Positions 8,024 to 16,841 of a stretch of 38,278 nt of DNA are shown here, piece by piece. Position numbers and translations under genes: made by a program. The DNA comes from Novosphingobium umbonatum (GTDB taxonomy: Bacteria; Pseudomonadota; Alphaproteobacteria; Sphingomonadales; Sphingomonadaceae), in NCBI RefSeq assembly GCF_004005905.1, contig NZ_SACO01000020.1, positions 1 to 38,278 on the forward strand, read 5' to 3'. The notes under the pieces are model-generated. The model ran no database searches, had not been told where the DNA came from, and worked only from the letters and a program-made list of their open reading frames with translations. How positions within the stretch are numbered: the first letter of the stretch is position 1; every line of letters begins with the position of its first letter.

Positions 8024-8100
8024 TGGTCGGGACGAGAGGATTCGAACCTCCGACCCCCACACCCCCAGTGTGATGCGCTACCAGGCTGCGCTACGTCCCG
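8024..8100 (-). tRNA. tRNA-Pro (anticodon GGG)
   Basis: A complete 77-base cloverleaf on the minus strand. Acceptor CGGGACG pairs with CGTCCCG, the D-arm contains AGCCTGGTAGC, the anticodon loop is CTGGGGG with anticodon GGG, the T-loop is GGTTCGAATCC, and CCA is encoded. This is the second proline tRNA in the window and reads CCC and CCU. It is monocistronic, with its own terminator and a promoter candidate. Confidence 0.97.
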
Positions 8101-8143
8101 ACCTTGGTTGTTACCGCTGGGCTAGTGCCCTGCGGTGGACGGG

Positions 8144-8172
8144 CCTCTAGGCGTGCTTTTCAGCTTTGGCAA
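8144..8172 (-). promoter_or_regulatory. Candidate promoter of tRNA-Pro(GGG)
   Basis: On the minus strand TTGCCA (8172-8167), 17 bases, then TAGAGG (8149-8144), the same type seen before the other stable RNAs here. The leader to the tRNA 5' end would be about 36 bases. The rest of the 8101-8418 gap, up to yajC, holds no gene that I can see. Confidence 0.4.
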
Positions 8173-8418
8173 GCGGAGTTTTTCATTTTCTTTGCATTTT
8201 TCCTGAGCGCCTCCTCCGGCGGGCGGTGATCGGCGGCTTTCGGGCGCCGCTATCATCCCGATAAACCGGCGGTTTGGGGCAGCTGAACACCAAGGGCGGT
8301 TTGATTGCCACGCAGCCTATTAACTGCTAGGCGCGGGTGCTTTCCGGCAGGGCGGGGTTGAACTCTGCGCTTTGCCGGCCATCTTTCCTGCTGTTTCTAG
8401 TGATAGAGAGTGTAATCC

Positions 8419-8760
8419 GTGTCGATCCAGACCTCGCTCCTGCCCGTTCTTGCCGCCGCTGCCGCTGGTGGCCAGCCTCCTGCATGGCTCCAGTTCCTGC
8501 CTATCGTGGGCATGGGCCTTGTCATGTGGTTCCTGTTCATCCGCCCGCAAATGCGCCAGCAAAAGGAACACAAGGCCAAGCTGGAATCGATCAAGAAGGG
8601 CGATACCGTGCTGACCGGCGGCGGATTGCTGGCCAAGGTGATCAAGGTGGACGAGGCCTATGTCGAAGTCGAACTGGCCCCCAATGTGCGCGTGCGCGCG
8701 GTGAAGTCCACCATCACCGACATCGTGCCGCCCGCCGGCGCCAAGCCCGCCAACGATTGA
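8419..8760 (+). CDS. yajC: Sec translocase accessory subunit YajC
   Basis: 113 residues with one transmembrane helix at about residues 22-42 (WLQFLPIVGMGLVMWFLFIR) followed by the hallmark RPQMRQQKEHKAKLESIKKGD and a small beta-rich cytoplasmic domain (VLTGGGLLAKVIKV). YajC joins SecD and SecF in the holo-translocon complex. The start is a GTG at 8419 with AGAGAG just upstream; no ATG fits the family's N-terminus. It is first in the rightward yajC-secD-secF operon, 142 bases before secD. Confidence 0.95.
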   Translation: MSIQTSLLPVLAAAAAGGQPPAWLQFLPIVGMGLVMWFLFIRPQMRQQKEHKAKLESIKKGDTVLTGGGLLAKVIKVDEAYVEVELAPNVRVRAVKSTITDIVPPAGAKPAND

Positions 8761-8902
8761 GGCAGGGACAGGGCGCCGCTTTGGCCTTCGGCTTGACGCG
8801 GGCGCCCCTCCTACCCATCTGGCGACAAGCATTGTGTCCTCACGCGCCTCTGTACCCGTTCATGCGGGCCAGCGGCGCCTTTCGTAACAGAGCCATATAA
8901 CC

Positions 8903-10477
8903 ATGCTCGACTTTCCCCGCTGGAAACAGCTCTGGTATTGGGCGCTGACGCTGCTGGCCTTGGCCGCGGCGCTGCCGTCGCTTGCCACTATGTCGGGCCT
9001 GCGCTGGCCCGCCAGCCTGCCGCATCCGACCATCAATCTGGGCCTCGACCTTGCCGGTGGCAGCCATCTTTTGCTGGAAGCCAATGCCGATCAGGTGGTT
9101 TCGCAAAGGCTGGAAGCCAAGGAAGAAGAAGTCCGCGCCGCGCTGAAAAAGTCCGGCAAGGTGCATTATGGCGATATCTCGAACAAGGGCGGCTCGCTGT
9201 CCTTCATCGTCGCCAATGCCGCCGAAGTGGACGCCGCGCGCGAGGCAATCCTGCCTTTGACCAATGGCGCGGGCCTGTCGGGCAAGCGTGACTGGGAAAT
9301 CCAGATCGCCGACACCACCCGCTTTATCCTGACCCCCACGCAAGAGGGGATCAAGGATGCGATCGACAAGGCGATGGAAACCGCCACTGAAGTGGTGCGC
9401 AAGCGTATCGACGCCATGGGCACGCGCGAACCGACCATCATCCGTCAGGGTAATGACCGCATTGTGGTGCAGGTGCCTGGCCTGTCCGATCCTGCCGCGC
9501 TGAAGGCTCTGCTGGGCCAGACCGCCAAGCTGGAATTCAAGCTGGTGGACCAGTTGGGCATGGTCGATGGCGTGGCCGCGCCCGGCGATGAAATCCTTCC
9601 CTTTGCCAATGGCGCGGGTGCGATTGCGGTAAAGCGTCTGGGCGGCATCAAGGGTGATCGCCTGACCGATGCCAAGCAGAGCTTTGGCCAGAACAATGAT
9701 GCGGTGGTGTCGATCACTTTCGATTCGCAGGGTTCGGAGCAGTTCGCCCGCCTGACGAAGGAGAATGTGGGCAAGCCTTTCGCCATCGTGCTGGATGGCA
9801 AGGTTTTGTCGGCTCCCAACATCAACGAACCCATCATGGGCGGCAGCGCCCAGATTTCGGGTAGCTTTACCGTGCAAAGCGCGAACCAGCTGGCGATTGC
9901 CCTGCGTTCGGGCGCGCTGCCGGTGGACCTGAAAGTGGTCGAAGAGCGCACCGTTGGCCCCGACCTTGGCGCGGATTCGATTATGAAGGGTGTGGTGGCG
10001 ATGAGCGTGGCGACCGCTGCGGTCGTTATCTTCATGGCCATGACCTATGGTCGTTTCGGCATGTATGCCAATATTGCCGTGATCCTCAACGTGTTGATGA
10101 TCCTTGGCATTATGGCGCTGCTCAACACCACGCTGACGCTGCCCGGTATTGCCGGTTTCGTGTTGACCATCGGTGCGGCGGTTGACGCCAACGTGCTGAT
10201 CAACGAGCGTATCCGTGAAGAGCGCAAGCGTGGCCGCAAGGTCTTTGCCGCCGTGGAGATGGGCTACAAGGAAGCCAGCCGCACCATTTTCGACGCCAAC
10301 ATCACCCATATCATCTCGGCGGTGTTGATGTTCGAATTCGGTTCGGGCCCGATCAAGGGTTTCGCCGTGGTGCTGATCATCGGCATTATCACCTCGGTGT
10401 TCACCGCTGTTTTCCTCACCCGCATGTGGGTGGCCGGTTGGTTGCGCAGGGCGCGGCCGAACGATCTGAACATTTAA
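8903..10477 (+). CDS. secD: Protein translocase subunit SecD
   Basis: 524 residues, normal for alphaproteobacterial SecD. An N-terminal transmembrane helix (about residues 8-30) is followed by GLDLAGGSHLLLE, the first periplasmic signature, then the large periplasmic domains with EPTIIRQGNDRIVVQVPG. The C-terminal half has five transmembrane helices of the RND fold, including GFVLTIGAAVDANVLINERI with the aspartate thought to take part in proton coupling. SecDF uses the proton gradient to pull preproteins through SecYEG from the periplasmic side. It is separated from secF by 12 bases. Confidence 0.98.
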   Translation: MLDFPRWKQLWYWALTLLALAAALPSLATMSGLRWPASLPHPTINLGLDLAGGSHLLLEANADQVVSQRLEAKEEEVRAALKKSGKVHYGDISNKGGSLSFIVANAAEVDAAREAILPLTNGAGLSGKRDWEIQIADTTRFILTPTQEGIKDAIDKAMETATEVVRKRIDAMGTREPTIIRQGNDRIVVQVPGLSDPAALKALLGQTAKLEFKLVDQLGMVDGVAAPGDEILPFANGAGAIAVKRLGGIKGDRLTDAKQSFGQNNDAVVSITFDSQGSEQFARLTKENVGKPFAIVLDGKVLSAPNINEPIMGGSAQISGSFTVQSANQLAIALRSGALPVDLKVVEERTVGPDLGADSIMKGVVAMSVATAAVVIFMAMTYGRFGMYANIAVILNVLMILGIMALLNTTLTLPGIAGFVLTIGAAVDANVLINERIREERKRGRKVFAAVEMGYKEASRTIFDANITHIISAVLMFEFGSGPIKGFAVVLIIGIITSVFTAVFLTRMWVAGWLRRARPNDLNI

Positions 10478-10489
10478 AGGGCTGCCGAC

Positions 10490-11440
10490 ATGCGCTTGCT
10501 CAAACTCGTTCCCGACAACACCAACCTGCATTTTCTGAAATGGCAGTGGCCCACCACCATCATCAGCGTGGCTTTGATGCTGGCCAGTTGGGCTTTGTTG
10601 TTCACCCATGGTCTGAACATGGGCGTCGATTTTGTCGGCGGCCAGATGATCCGCGTCAGCTTTACCCAAAGTGCTTCTGCCCCTGTCGCGCAATTGCGCG
10701 GCGAGGTGGAAGCGCTGGGCTATGGCGAGCCGATTATCCAGACCTTTGGCAAACCCAATGAAATCTCGATTCGCCTGCGTCTGCCCGAAGGTTCGGACAA
10801 GGATGCAGGTCTGGCCGATGCCATGGCCAAGCGGATTACCGCCACGATCAAGGCCGCCCATGCCGATGCGCGCGTTGATGGCGTCGATTCGGTCTCGGGC
10901 AAAGTGTCCAAGGAACTGGGCTGGACCGCGTTCAAGGCTTTGGGCTTTGCCTGTATCGCCATTTCGCTGTTCATCTGGTTCCGTTTTGAATGGCAATTCG
11001 GGGTCGGTGCACTGGTCAGTCTGGTACATGACGTGTCGCTGGTGCTGGGCCTGTTTGCGGTAACGCAGATGGAATTCGACCTGACCATCGTGGCCGCGAT
11101 CCTGACCGTGATCGGTTATTCGCTGAACGATACGATCGTGGTTTACGACCGCATCCGCGAGAATCTGAAGAAATATCGCAAGATGCCGCTGGAGGAACTG
11201 CTGGACCTCTCGGTCAACGAAACGCTGGCGCGCACGGTGGTGACTTCGGCCACCATGCTGATCACGCTGGTGGCTCTTTTGTTGCTGGGGCCGAAGGTGA
11301 TCTTTGGCTTCTCGGCTGCGCTGATCCTCGGCATTTTCGTTTGCACCTATTCCTCGATCTATGCCGCAGCGCCCATGCTGATCTGGCTCAAGGTAAATGC
11401 TTCCAGCTTTGTGCCCGGCGAGGGCGAGAAGGAAGCCTGA
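10490..11440 (+). CDS. secF: Protein translocase subunit SecF
   Basis: 316 residues. The first transmembrane helix (about residues 20-40) is followed by the family signature GLNMGVDFVGGQMI, a short periplasmic domain, and five C-terminal helices, including TVIGYSLNDTIVVYDRIREN with the conserved aspartate. It pairs with SecD to form the proton-driven export motor. It is last in the operon, with a strong terminator 16 bases after its stop. Confidence 0.98.
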   Translation: MRLLKLVPDNTNLHFLKWQWPTTIISVALMLASWALLFTHGLNMGVDFVGGQMIRVSFTQSASAPVAQLRGEVEALGYGEPIIQTFGKPNEISIRLRLPEGSDKDAGLADAMAKRITATIKAAHADARVDGVDSVSGKVSKELGWTAFKALGFACIAISLFIWFRFEWQFGVGALVSLVHDVSLVLGLFAVTQMEFDLTIVAAILTVIGYSLNDTIVVYDRIRENLKKYRKMPLEELLDLSVNETLARTVVTSATMLITLVALLLLGPKVIFGFSAALILGIFVCTYSSIYAAAPMLIWLKVNASSFVPGEGEKEA

Positions 11441-11456
11441 GGTTTGTAGGCTGAAG

Positions 11457-11492
11457 AAAAAGCCCCGCTGGAGCGATCCGGCGGGGCTTTTT
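11457..11492 (+). terminator. Terminator of yajC-secD-secF
   Basis: AAAAAGCCCCGC pairs with GCGGGGCTTTTT and the stem continues with GCTGGA/TCCGGC up to a GCGA tetraloop; a run of six T ends it. The A-tract on the left could also end the convergent glycosyltransferase message. Confidence 0.93.
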
Positions 11493-11499
11493 TATGCGC

Positions 11500-12690
11500 C
11501 TAATACCCTGCTGCGCGATGCCAGATCTCGATCAAGCGCCGCGCATTGCTTTCCCAATTGAACCCATCGGCATGGCGAGCCACTTCGGCCTGAGGCAGAT
11601 TATCCTCCAGAATGGCGCGCATGCCTTGCGCAAAGCCCTGCACATCGCGTGTCACGATCCGGCCCGCGCTGGTGGCGGTCACCACTTCGCGCGCGCCGCC
11701 AATATCGGGGATGACCAAAGGCGCGCCGCAGGCCAGCGATTCGACCCAGACATTGGCGAGGCCTTCCCGCTCGCTGGGCAATACCAGCGCATTGGCCGCC
11801 GCCATCAGCACCGGCAGCGCGTCATGGCTGACTTGGCCGAGGAAATGCACGCGGTCAGAAAGGCCCAATGCGGCGGTCTGGGCGCGCAGGGCTGCCTCGT
11901 CCGGCCCGACACCGGCCAGCGCCAGATGCGCGTCGGGAACTTGCGCCAGAGCGTCCAGCGCGATCGATTGCCCCTTGATGGCGATCAGCGAACCGGCGGC
12001 CACGAAAAGTGGCGCTTGTGGCGGCAGATGCAGGATGGCTTGGGCCGCCAATCGCTGGCGGGCCTCGGTGCGGGGCAGGGGGTGGAATTTGGCGCGATCA
12101 AGGCCGGTGTAATGGGTGACAATCTTGTCCGGCGCCATACCCAGTGCTGCCATATCGCGCCCCAGCGCCTGTGAGACGGTTAGCAGCAAAGTCGCATAAT
12201 CGGCCGCCTCCTGCATTTGGCGCAAGGCTTTGGGGCGGGTCTGCCAATAGATAATGTCTGATCCGCGCGACTTGATGGTCAGCGGCAGGCCCAGTTCCCG
12301 CGCGACAATTGCGGCGGCGGGGCCATCGGGAAAGAAGAATTGCGCATCGACCAGATCAAACGGCTTTAGCCCGTGCAAATGGCGCGCCAGCGGCAAGATA
12401 GCGCGGGCGATACGGGCCGGATTGCTCTCTGCCCCGAAACGGGGGATGAGCAGGAAACGAGGATGCAATACCGACAGTGCCCCCAATGTCGCCTGCGGGG
12501 GACAGGCAGTATGGGTGGCATAGGGTTGTTTGCGGTTGAGCGGCCATGGCGGCACCCCGATCGGGGCGATCATGGTCAGATCAACGCTGCCCTCTTCGGC
12601 TACGGCCCGCATCTGGCTGCCAACAAACTTGCCAAAAGCAGGCCGTGCCGGATTGGGGAAGAGGGTTGAGATGGATAGAATGCGCAACAT
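11500..12690 (-). CDS. Glycosyltransferase family 4 protein
   Basis: 396 residues with the GT-B fold of GT4 retaining glycosyltransferases. The N-terminal Rossmann domain starts LRILSISTLFPNPARPAFGKFV. A linker leads to the nucleotide-sugar domain with FVAAGSLIAIKG and the characteristic EREGLANVWVESLACGAPLV (E-x7-E motif) followed by IPDIGGAREVV. These enzymes transfer a sugar from a nucleotide donor during surface-polysaccharide or glycolipid synthesis; donor and acceptor cannot be inferred. No other polysaccharide genes are adjacent, so its pathway is open. It ends 60 bases from the convergent secF stop. Confidence 0.87.
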   Translation of the reverse strand: MLRILSISTLFPNPARPAFGKFVGSQMRAVAEEGSVDLTMIAPIGVPPWPLNRKQPYATHTACPPQATLGALSVLHPRFLLIPRFGAESNPARIARAILPLARHLHGLKPFDLVDAQFFFPDGPAAAIVARELGLPLTIKSRGSDIIYWQTRPKALRQMQEAADYATLLLTVSQALGRDMAALGMAPDKIVTHYTGLDRAKFHPLPRTEARQRLAAQAILHLPPQAPLFVAAGSLIAIKGQSIALDALAQVPDAHLALAGVGPDEAALRAQTAALGLSDRVHFLGQVSHDALPVLMAAANALVLPSEREGLANVWVESLACGAPLVIPDIGGAREVVTATSAGRIVTRDVQGFAQGMRAILEDNLPQAEVARHADGFNWESNARRLIEIWHRAAGY

Positions 12691-12700
12691 GCGCGCGGGT

Positions 12701-13273
12701 TTAGAGCTTTCTTACTAACATTTCCGCAACGGCCAGCCATGGCGGGCTGTCGATCACCAATTGGCGATGGCCGATGCCGGGGGGCAACAAGGCCATGCGG
12801 TGTTCGTCGCGGTCGATCAAACGGCCATAGACGAAGCGACCGCCCGGACGGGGGGCCAAAACGTCACGATTTACCATTTTGGCAAAGTTGGCTGGTTCAA
12901 CGCGGCGCAACCAGATCTGGTCGCCGCTGCGGTAATCGCCCGCGCTGGCTTCTACCGACATGGCCATTTGCACGCCATCGCCCACCAATTCGCTGGGCAA
13001 AATGGCATCGCGCGGAGCGGTCAGCGCTTCGGCACCCATATCGGTGAGGCGGGCGACCATCTTGGCCTGTTCTTCGGCCTCGCCCTTCACCAGCAATTCC
13101 GGATCAACCTCCAAGGCGGCGGCGATACGGTTCATCCAGACCAGCGAAAGATTACGCGTACCTGTTTCAAGGCGGCCAATGGTTTGTGCCGTTGTGGGCG
13201 GAGCGCAACGCGCTGCCACATCAGCAAGGGTCATGCCCTTTTGTCTTCGGATATCACGAATGCGGTTAATCAT
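12701..13273 (-). CDS. XRE-family regulator with LexA/S24-like C-terminal domain
   Basis: 190 residues. An N-terminal helix-turn-helix of the XRE/Cro type (residues 1-60: RIRDIRRQKGMTLADVAARC, then TIGRLETGTRNLSLVWMNRI) is followed by a C-terminal part resembling the beta-rich S24/LexA domain (QMAMSVEASAGDYRSGDQIW, VYGRLID). The usual GDSM catalytic serine motif is not visible, so self-cleavage is unlikely and the domain probably acts in dimerisation or sensing. It is divergent from the DUF6456 gene across 108 bases that contain an inverted repeat, which suggests it controls itself and that neighbour. Confidence 0.85.
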   Translation of the reverse strand: MINRIRDIRRQKGMTLADVAARCAPPTTAQTIGRLETGTRNLSLVWMNRIAAALEVDPELLVKGEAEEQAKMVARLTDMGAEALTAPRDAILPSELVGDGVQMAMSVEASAGDYRSGDQIWLRRVEPANFAKMVNRDVLAPRPGGRFVYGRLIDRDEHRMALLPPGIGHRQLVIDSPPWLAVAEMLVRKL

Positions 13274-13320
13274 GTGCTGGCCGATCCCTTAACCAACGCG
13301 GTGTTTTCCATCTTTCCTAC

Positions 13321-13348
13321 AATCGCACTTGTTTGGCAATGTGTGATT
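13321..13348. promoter_or_regulatory. Inverted repeat in the XRE/DUF6456 divergent promoter region
   Basis: AATCGCAC (13321-13328) and GTGTGATT (13341-13348) form an 8-base inverted repeat with one mismatch and a 12-base spacer. It lies between two divergent genes, one of which encodes an XRE regulator, so it is a plausible operator. Support is positional only. Confidence 0.35.
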
Positions 13349-13381
13349 AGCACAGAAAAAGGGCTTGAGAAGGAAATTTTC

Positions 13382-13855
13382 ATGGAACAGCAAGTATTTG
13401 AGTGCGGATTAACCGTTGATGGACCACTTCGCACGCCCCCGCGCAAGGGGCAGAAGAGCGTAAGCGTTAATTTGGCCGAATCACCTGTCAGCTGGCTCTA
13501 TGCGCGCGGCCATCTTTCGCATCGGGAATTTGCTGCGGGCGAAAGATTGCGCATGGATTGGGAGATTGCCCAATTGAGCCCGAGTATCACCATGCGTTGG
13601 GAAGAGGTGAGCGGGCGCGGCAGCCGGCAAGACGCGCAATTGAACCCCACCGAAAGGCAAATTGCGGCCAAGGCGCGTTTCGACGGCGCGCTAACTCAGG
13701 CAGGCAAGGGCCTGTCGGATATATTGTGGCGTGTGGCCTGCGCCGGTGAGGCGTTGGTGGATGCGGAAAAGGCGCTGGCATGGCCATCGCGCTCGGGCAA
13801 GCTGGTGCTCAAGCTGGCGCTGGACCGTGTTGCCGACTTCTACCGCATCACCTGA
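13382..13855 (+). CDS. DUF6456 domain-containing protein
   Basis: 157 residues, with no signal peptide or membrane segment. It matches the alphaproteobacterial DUF6456 pattern: ESPVSWLYARGHLSHREFAA, then GERLRMDWEIAQLSPSITMRW, and a helical C-terminus with SDILWRVACAGEALVDAEKA and SGKLVLKLALDRVADFY. The function of the family is not established. The open frame reaches far upstream through the divergent regulator, but the real start is the ATG at 13382 with GAGAAGGA just before it. It sits divergent to the XRE regulator and convergent with the ABC-F gene, its stop only 4 bases from that gene's stop. Confidence 0.85.
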   Translation: MEQQVFECGLTVDGPLRTPPRKGQKSVSVNLAESPVSWLYARGHLSHREFAAGERLRMDWEIAQLSPSITMRWEEVSGRGSRQDAQLNPTERQIAAKARFDGALTQAGKGLSDILWRVACAGEALVDAEKALAWPSRSGKLVLKLALDRVADFYRIT

Positions 13856-13859
13856 GGGC

Positions 13860-15650
13860 TTAACCCTCCACCATCTCCGCCAGTTCCAGCCAACGCTCCT
13901 CTGCCGCCTCTTTCTCGCCGCGCGCCTTGTCCAGCGCGGCGGTAAGGGCGGCAAAGCGGGTCGGGTTCTTCGTATAAAGCTCCCCGTCGGCCAAAGCATT
14001 CTCCAGCTTGGCCATTTCCGCTTCCAATTCCTCGATACGGGCGGGCAACAGGTCGTAGTCGCGCTGGTCCTTAAAGCTCAGCTTGACCTTGCGCTGGGGC
14101 ATCACCACCGGCGCGGCTGCGGGTTTTTCCATGGGCTTGGCCTTGGGGGCATTTGCGGTCTGGCGCTGTTGGCGCTGGGCCACCCATTCGGCATAGCCGC
14201 CCGCTACCACATCCACCCGCCCACTGCCGTCCAGACCCAGCGTGACCGTAACGGTCCGGTCCAGAAAGTCGCGGTCGTGGCTGACGATCAGGACGGTGCC
14301 GTCATAATCGGCAATCACTTCCTGCAACAGGTCCAGCGTTTCCAGATCGAGATCGTTGGTCGGTTCGTCCAGCACCAACAGGTTGGAAAAACGTGCAAAT
14401 TCGCGGGCCAGCAACAGGCGCGAACGCTCGCCGCCTGACAGGGTGCCGACGCGCGCATCGACCAGACCCGGATCGAACAGGAAGTCTTTCAGATAACCAT
14501 GCACATGCTTGCGCTCGCCGCGCACATCCACCCAATCGCCGCCCTCGGCCACGATATCGCGCACGCGCTTGTCGGGGCTCAACAGGCTACGATGCTGGTC
14601 AATGATCACGCCGGACAGGTTCTTGGCCAAGGTAACGGTGCCGCTGTCCGGTTCAAGTTCACCGATCAACATTTTGAGCAAGGTGGACTTGCCCGCGCCA
14701 TTGCCACCCACCAGACCGATGCGGTCCTTGCGCTGGATGCGCAGCGAGAAATCGCGGATGATGGTGCGGTCGCCGAAAGACTTGGCGATTTTATCGGCCA
14801 CGATCACCGATTTGGTTTTACTATCATCGCTGGATAGCGCCATTTTGGCAATGCCCTGCGGCGTCATCATCGCCGCGCGGGTGGCGCGCATTTCATACAG
14901 CTTTTCCAAGCGGCCCTGATTGCGCTTGCGGCGCGCGGTTACCCCGCGTGACAGCCAATGCGTCTCCAGCTTCAGCTTGGCGTCCAACCGGTCCGCCGCG
15001 CGGGCGTCCTCGGCATAGACTTGCTCTTCCCACGCTTCGAACCCACCAAAGCCGATTTCGCGGCGGCGGATATTGCCACGATCCAGCCATAGCGTGGCGC
15101 GGGTCAGGCGGGTGAGGAAAGTACGGTCATGGCTGATCACCACAAAGGCGCCGTTGTAGCGCTGTAACCAGCTTTCCAGCCATTCGATCGCGTCCAGATC
15201 CATGTGGTTGGTCGGCTCGTCCAGCAGCAACAGGTCCGGCTCGCTGGCCAAGGCGCGGCAAAGCGCGGCGCGGCGGCGTTCGCCCCCGCTGGCGCTGGCC
15301 GCCTCACGCGACAGGTCGATGCCCAACTGGCTGGCAATGGCTTCGACTTCATGTTGCTGGGGCGCATCATCGCCGCGCACGCAATAATCGAGCAGCACTT
15401 TGCAGCCGCTGAAATCGGGGTCCTGTTCCAGCGTGACAATGCGCGTGCCCGGTTGCACCGAACGCTTGCCCTTGTCGCCTTCCAGCGATCCTGCGATCAG
15501 CCGCAGAAGCGTGGATTTACCAGCCCCATTGCGCCCGATCAGCGCGAGCCGGTCGCGCGGGGCGATATGAATGTCGAGATCCTGAAAGAGCCAGCCAGTT
15601 CCCTGAACCAGACCGAGCCCTTCCCAACTAAGAATAGGTGCTGCTGCCAT
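13860..15650 (-). CDS. uup: ABC-F family ATPase (Uup-like)
   Basis: 596 residues with two ABC ATPase cassettes and no membrane domain. The first cassette has GRNGAGKST (about residues 39-47), signature SGGERRR and Walker B LLLLDEPTNHMDLD. The second has GGNGAGKST, SGGERSR and LVLDEPTNDLDLE. A charged coiled coil at the C-terminus (KDQRDYDLLPARIEELEAEM) is typical of Uup-type proteins. ABC-F proteins act on ribosomes or, for Uup, in tolerance of branched DNA and ribosome assembly. I start at the ATG at 15650 (MAAAPILSW); the frame extends 12 residues upstream without family resemblance. The symbol rests on the coiled coil and overall similarity. Confidence 0.9.
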   Translation of the reverse strand: MAAAPILSWEGLGLVQGTGWLFQDLDIHIAPRDRLALIGRNGAGKSTLLRLIAGSLEGDKGKRSVQPGTRIVTLEQDPDFSGCKVLLDYCVRGDDAPQQHEVEAIASQLGIDLSREAASASGGERRRAALCRALASEPDLLLLDEPTNHMDLDAIEWLESWLQRYNGAFVVISHDRTFLTRLTRATLWLDRGNIRRREIGFGGFEAWEEQVYAEDARAADRLDAKLKLETHWLSRGVTARRKRNQGRLEKLYEMRATRAAMMTPQGIAKMALSSDDSKTKSVIVADKIAKSFGDRTIIRDFSLRIQRKDRIGLVGGNGAGKSTLLKMLIGELEPDSGTVTLAKNLSGVIIDQHRSLLSPDKRVRDIVAEGGDWVDVRGERKHVHGYLKDFLFDPGLVDARVGTLSGGERSRLLLAREFARFSNLLVLDEPTNDLDLETLDLLQEVIADYDGTVLIVSHDRDFLDRTVTVTLGLDGSGRVDVVAGGYAEWVAQRQQRQTANAPKAKPMEKPAAAPVVMPQRKVKLSFKDQRDYDLLPARIEELEAEMAKLENALADGELYTKNPTRFAALTAALDKARGEKEAAEERWLELAEMVEG

Positions 15651-15758
15651 GCGCGCCGCCCTATACGCCGCAGCACATGGGGGCAAGCCAATTACCTTGC
15701 GGGCAGCTTGCTTGCATATTCACCCCTTGTTCAACGCTGCCAAACTAGATCGAAACTT

Positions 15759-16076
15759 ATGAAAGCACTCACTCCTTCCTTGCTGGCTTGTGCGGCTGTG
15801 GCGGCGGCGCTGGCGGTTTCCACCCCTTCGCCCATGGCCCATGCCGGCCCGGGCGAGCCACAGGGGGAGGCGCGGCGCGATATGAAAGCGGGCAAGGTGC
15901 GATCCCTGCGCGAGATTGAGCAGCATGTGTTGCCCATGATGCAGGGCATGCAATATCTGGGGCCGGAATATGATCCGGTCGCGGTGGCCTATCGTTTGAA
16001 ATTCATCAAAGGCGGGCGTGTGGTGTTTGTCGATGTCGACGCCCGATCGGGCGAGGTCATCCGGCAGTCACGCTAA
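15759..16076 (+). CDS. Secreted PepSY-domain protein
   Basis: 105 residues. A signal peptide of about 28 residues (MKALTPSLLACAAVAAALAV, cleavage near AHA-G) is followed by a single PepSY-like unit: REIEQHVLPMMQGMQYLGPE, VAYRLKFIKGGRVVFVDVDA, RSGEVIRQ. PepSY units are small periplasmic folds often encoded next to PhoP/PhoQ- or FeuP/FeuQ-type systems, where some modulate the kinase. Here it lies 67 bases upstream of the response regulator on the same strand, which suggests a shared regulon or direct sensing partnership. Start: ATG at 15759. Confidence 0.85.
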   Translation: MKALTPSLLACAAVAAALAVSTPSPMAHAGPGEPQGEARRDMKAGKVRSLREIEQHVLPMMQGMQYLGPEYDPVAVAYRLKFIKGGRVVFVDVDARSGEVIRQSR

Positions 16077-16143
16077 CCGCCTGCCTTGACGTTGCGGCAT
16101 TGCCCGCCCATTTCGGTTCCGAACAGATAAAGGAATTCCCCTC

Positions 16144-16827
16144 ATGCGCATCCTGATTGTTGAGGATGAACCCTCGCTGGGCCGCCAGTTGAAAACCACG
16201 CTGGAACAGAATGGCTATGCGGTGGACCTGTCGGTCGATGGCGAGGATGGCCATTTCATGGGATCGACCGAGGATTATGACGCGGTGATCCTTGACCTTG
16301 GCCTGCCGGAGATCGACGGGCTGACCGTGCTGGGCATGTGGCGCAAGGAGGGGCGCAAGTTCCCCGTGCTGGTGCTGACCGCGCGCGATAGCTGGTCGGA
16401 TAAGGTGGCGGGGCTGGATGGCGGCGCGGATGATTATCTGGCCAAGCCGTTCCAGACCGAGGAATTGATCGCCCGCCTGCGCGCGCTGATCCGCCGCGCC
16501 TCGGGCAATTCCAGCAGCGAGTTGATCGCGGGCGATGTGCGGCTTGATACGCGCTCTGGCCGTGTGACCTTGGCGGGCGAGCCGGTGAAGCTGACCGCGC
16601 AGGAATATAAGCTATTGTCCTATCTGTTGCATCACAAGGGCAAGGTCGTTTCGCGCACCGAATTGATCGAACATATTTACGATCAGGATTTCGACCGCGA
16701 TTCGAACACGATCGAAGTGTTCGTTACCCGCATCCGTAAAAAGCTGGGCGCCGATGTGATCACCACGATCCGTGGCCTTGGTTACAGCCTTGACGAACCG
16801 AGCAGCGCGGCGGCCAGCAAGGCCTGA
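16144..16827 (+). CDS. OmpR/PhoP-family response regulator (FeuP-like)
   Basis: 227 residues. The receiver domain (1-120) has the acidic pocket VEDEP, the phosphoacceptor Asp51 in AVILDLGLPEIDG, Thr79 in VLTARD and Lys101 in YLAKPF. The C-terminal OmpR-type winged helix (about 130-220) includes LTAQEYKLLSYLLHHKGKVV and IEVFVTRIRKKLG. It overlaps no neighbour; the sensor kinase starts 14 bases later. The close match of the pair to PhoP/PhoQ and rhizobial FeuP/FeuQ, plus the PepSY neighbour, suggests an envelope or divalent-cation stress signal; this is inference. Confidence 0.95.
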   Translation: MRILIVEDEPSLGRQLKTTLEQNGYAVDLSVDGEDGHFMGSTEDYDAVILDLGLPEIDGLTVLGMWRKEGRKFPVLVLTARDSWSDKVAGLDGGADDYLAKPFQTEELIARLRALIRRASGNSSSELIAGDVRLDTRSGRVTLAGEPVKLTAQEYKLLSYLLHHKGKVVSRTELIEHIYDQDFDRDSNTIEVFVTRIRKKLGADVITTIRGLGYSLDEPSSAAASKA

Positions 16828-16841
16828 CAGGAAAAGTAGCG

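Noticed and set aside
8212..8223. CCTCCGGCGGGC, matching the end of the palindromic elements at 18.3 and 20 kb
   Set aside because: Only 12 bases match and neither the nested hairpin nor the core follows; probably chance in GC-rich DNA.
8840..11029. A 729-residue antisense frame across secD and secF
   Set aside because: secD and secF are certain genes on the other strand; the antisense translation has low-complexity His/Arg/Gln content with no motifs.
14499..15204. Plus-strand frames opposite the ABC-F gene
   Set aside because: Both ABC cassettes lie on the minus strand with complete motifs; the opposite frames carry none.
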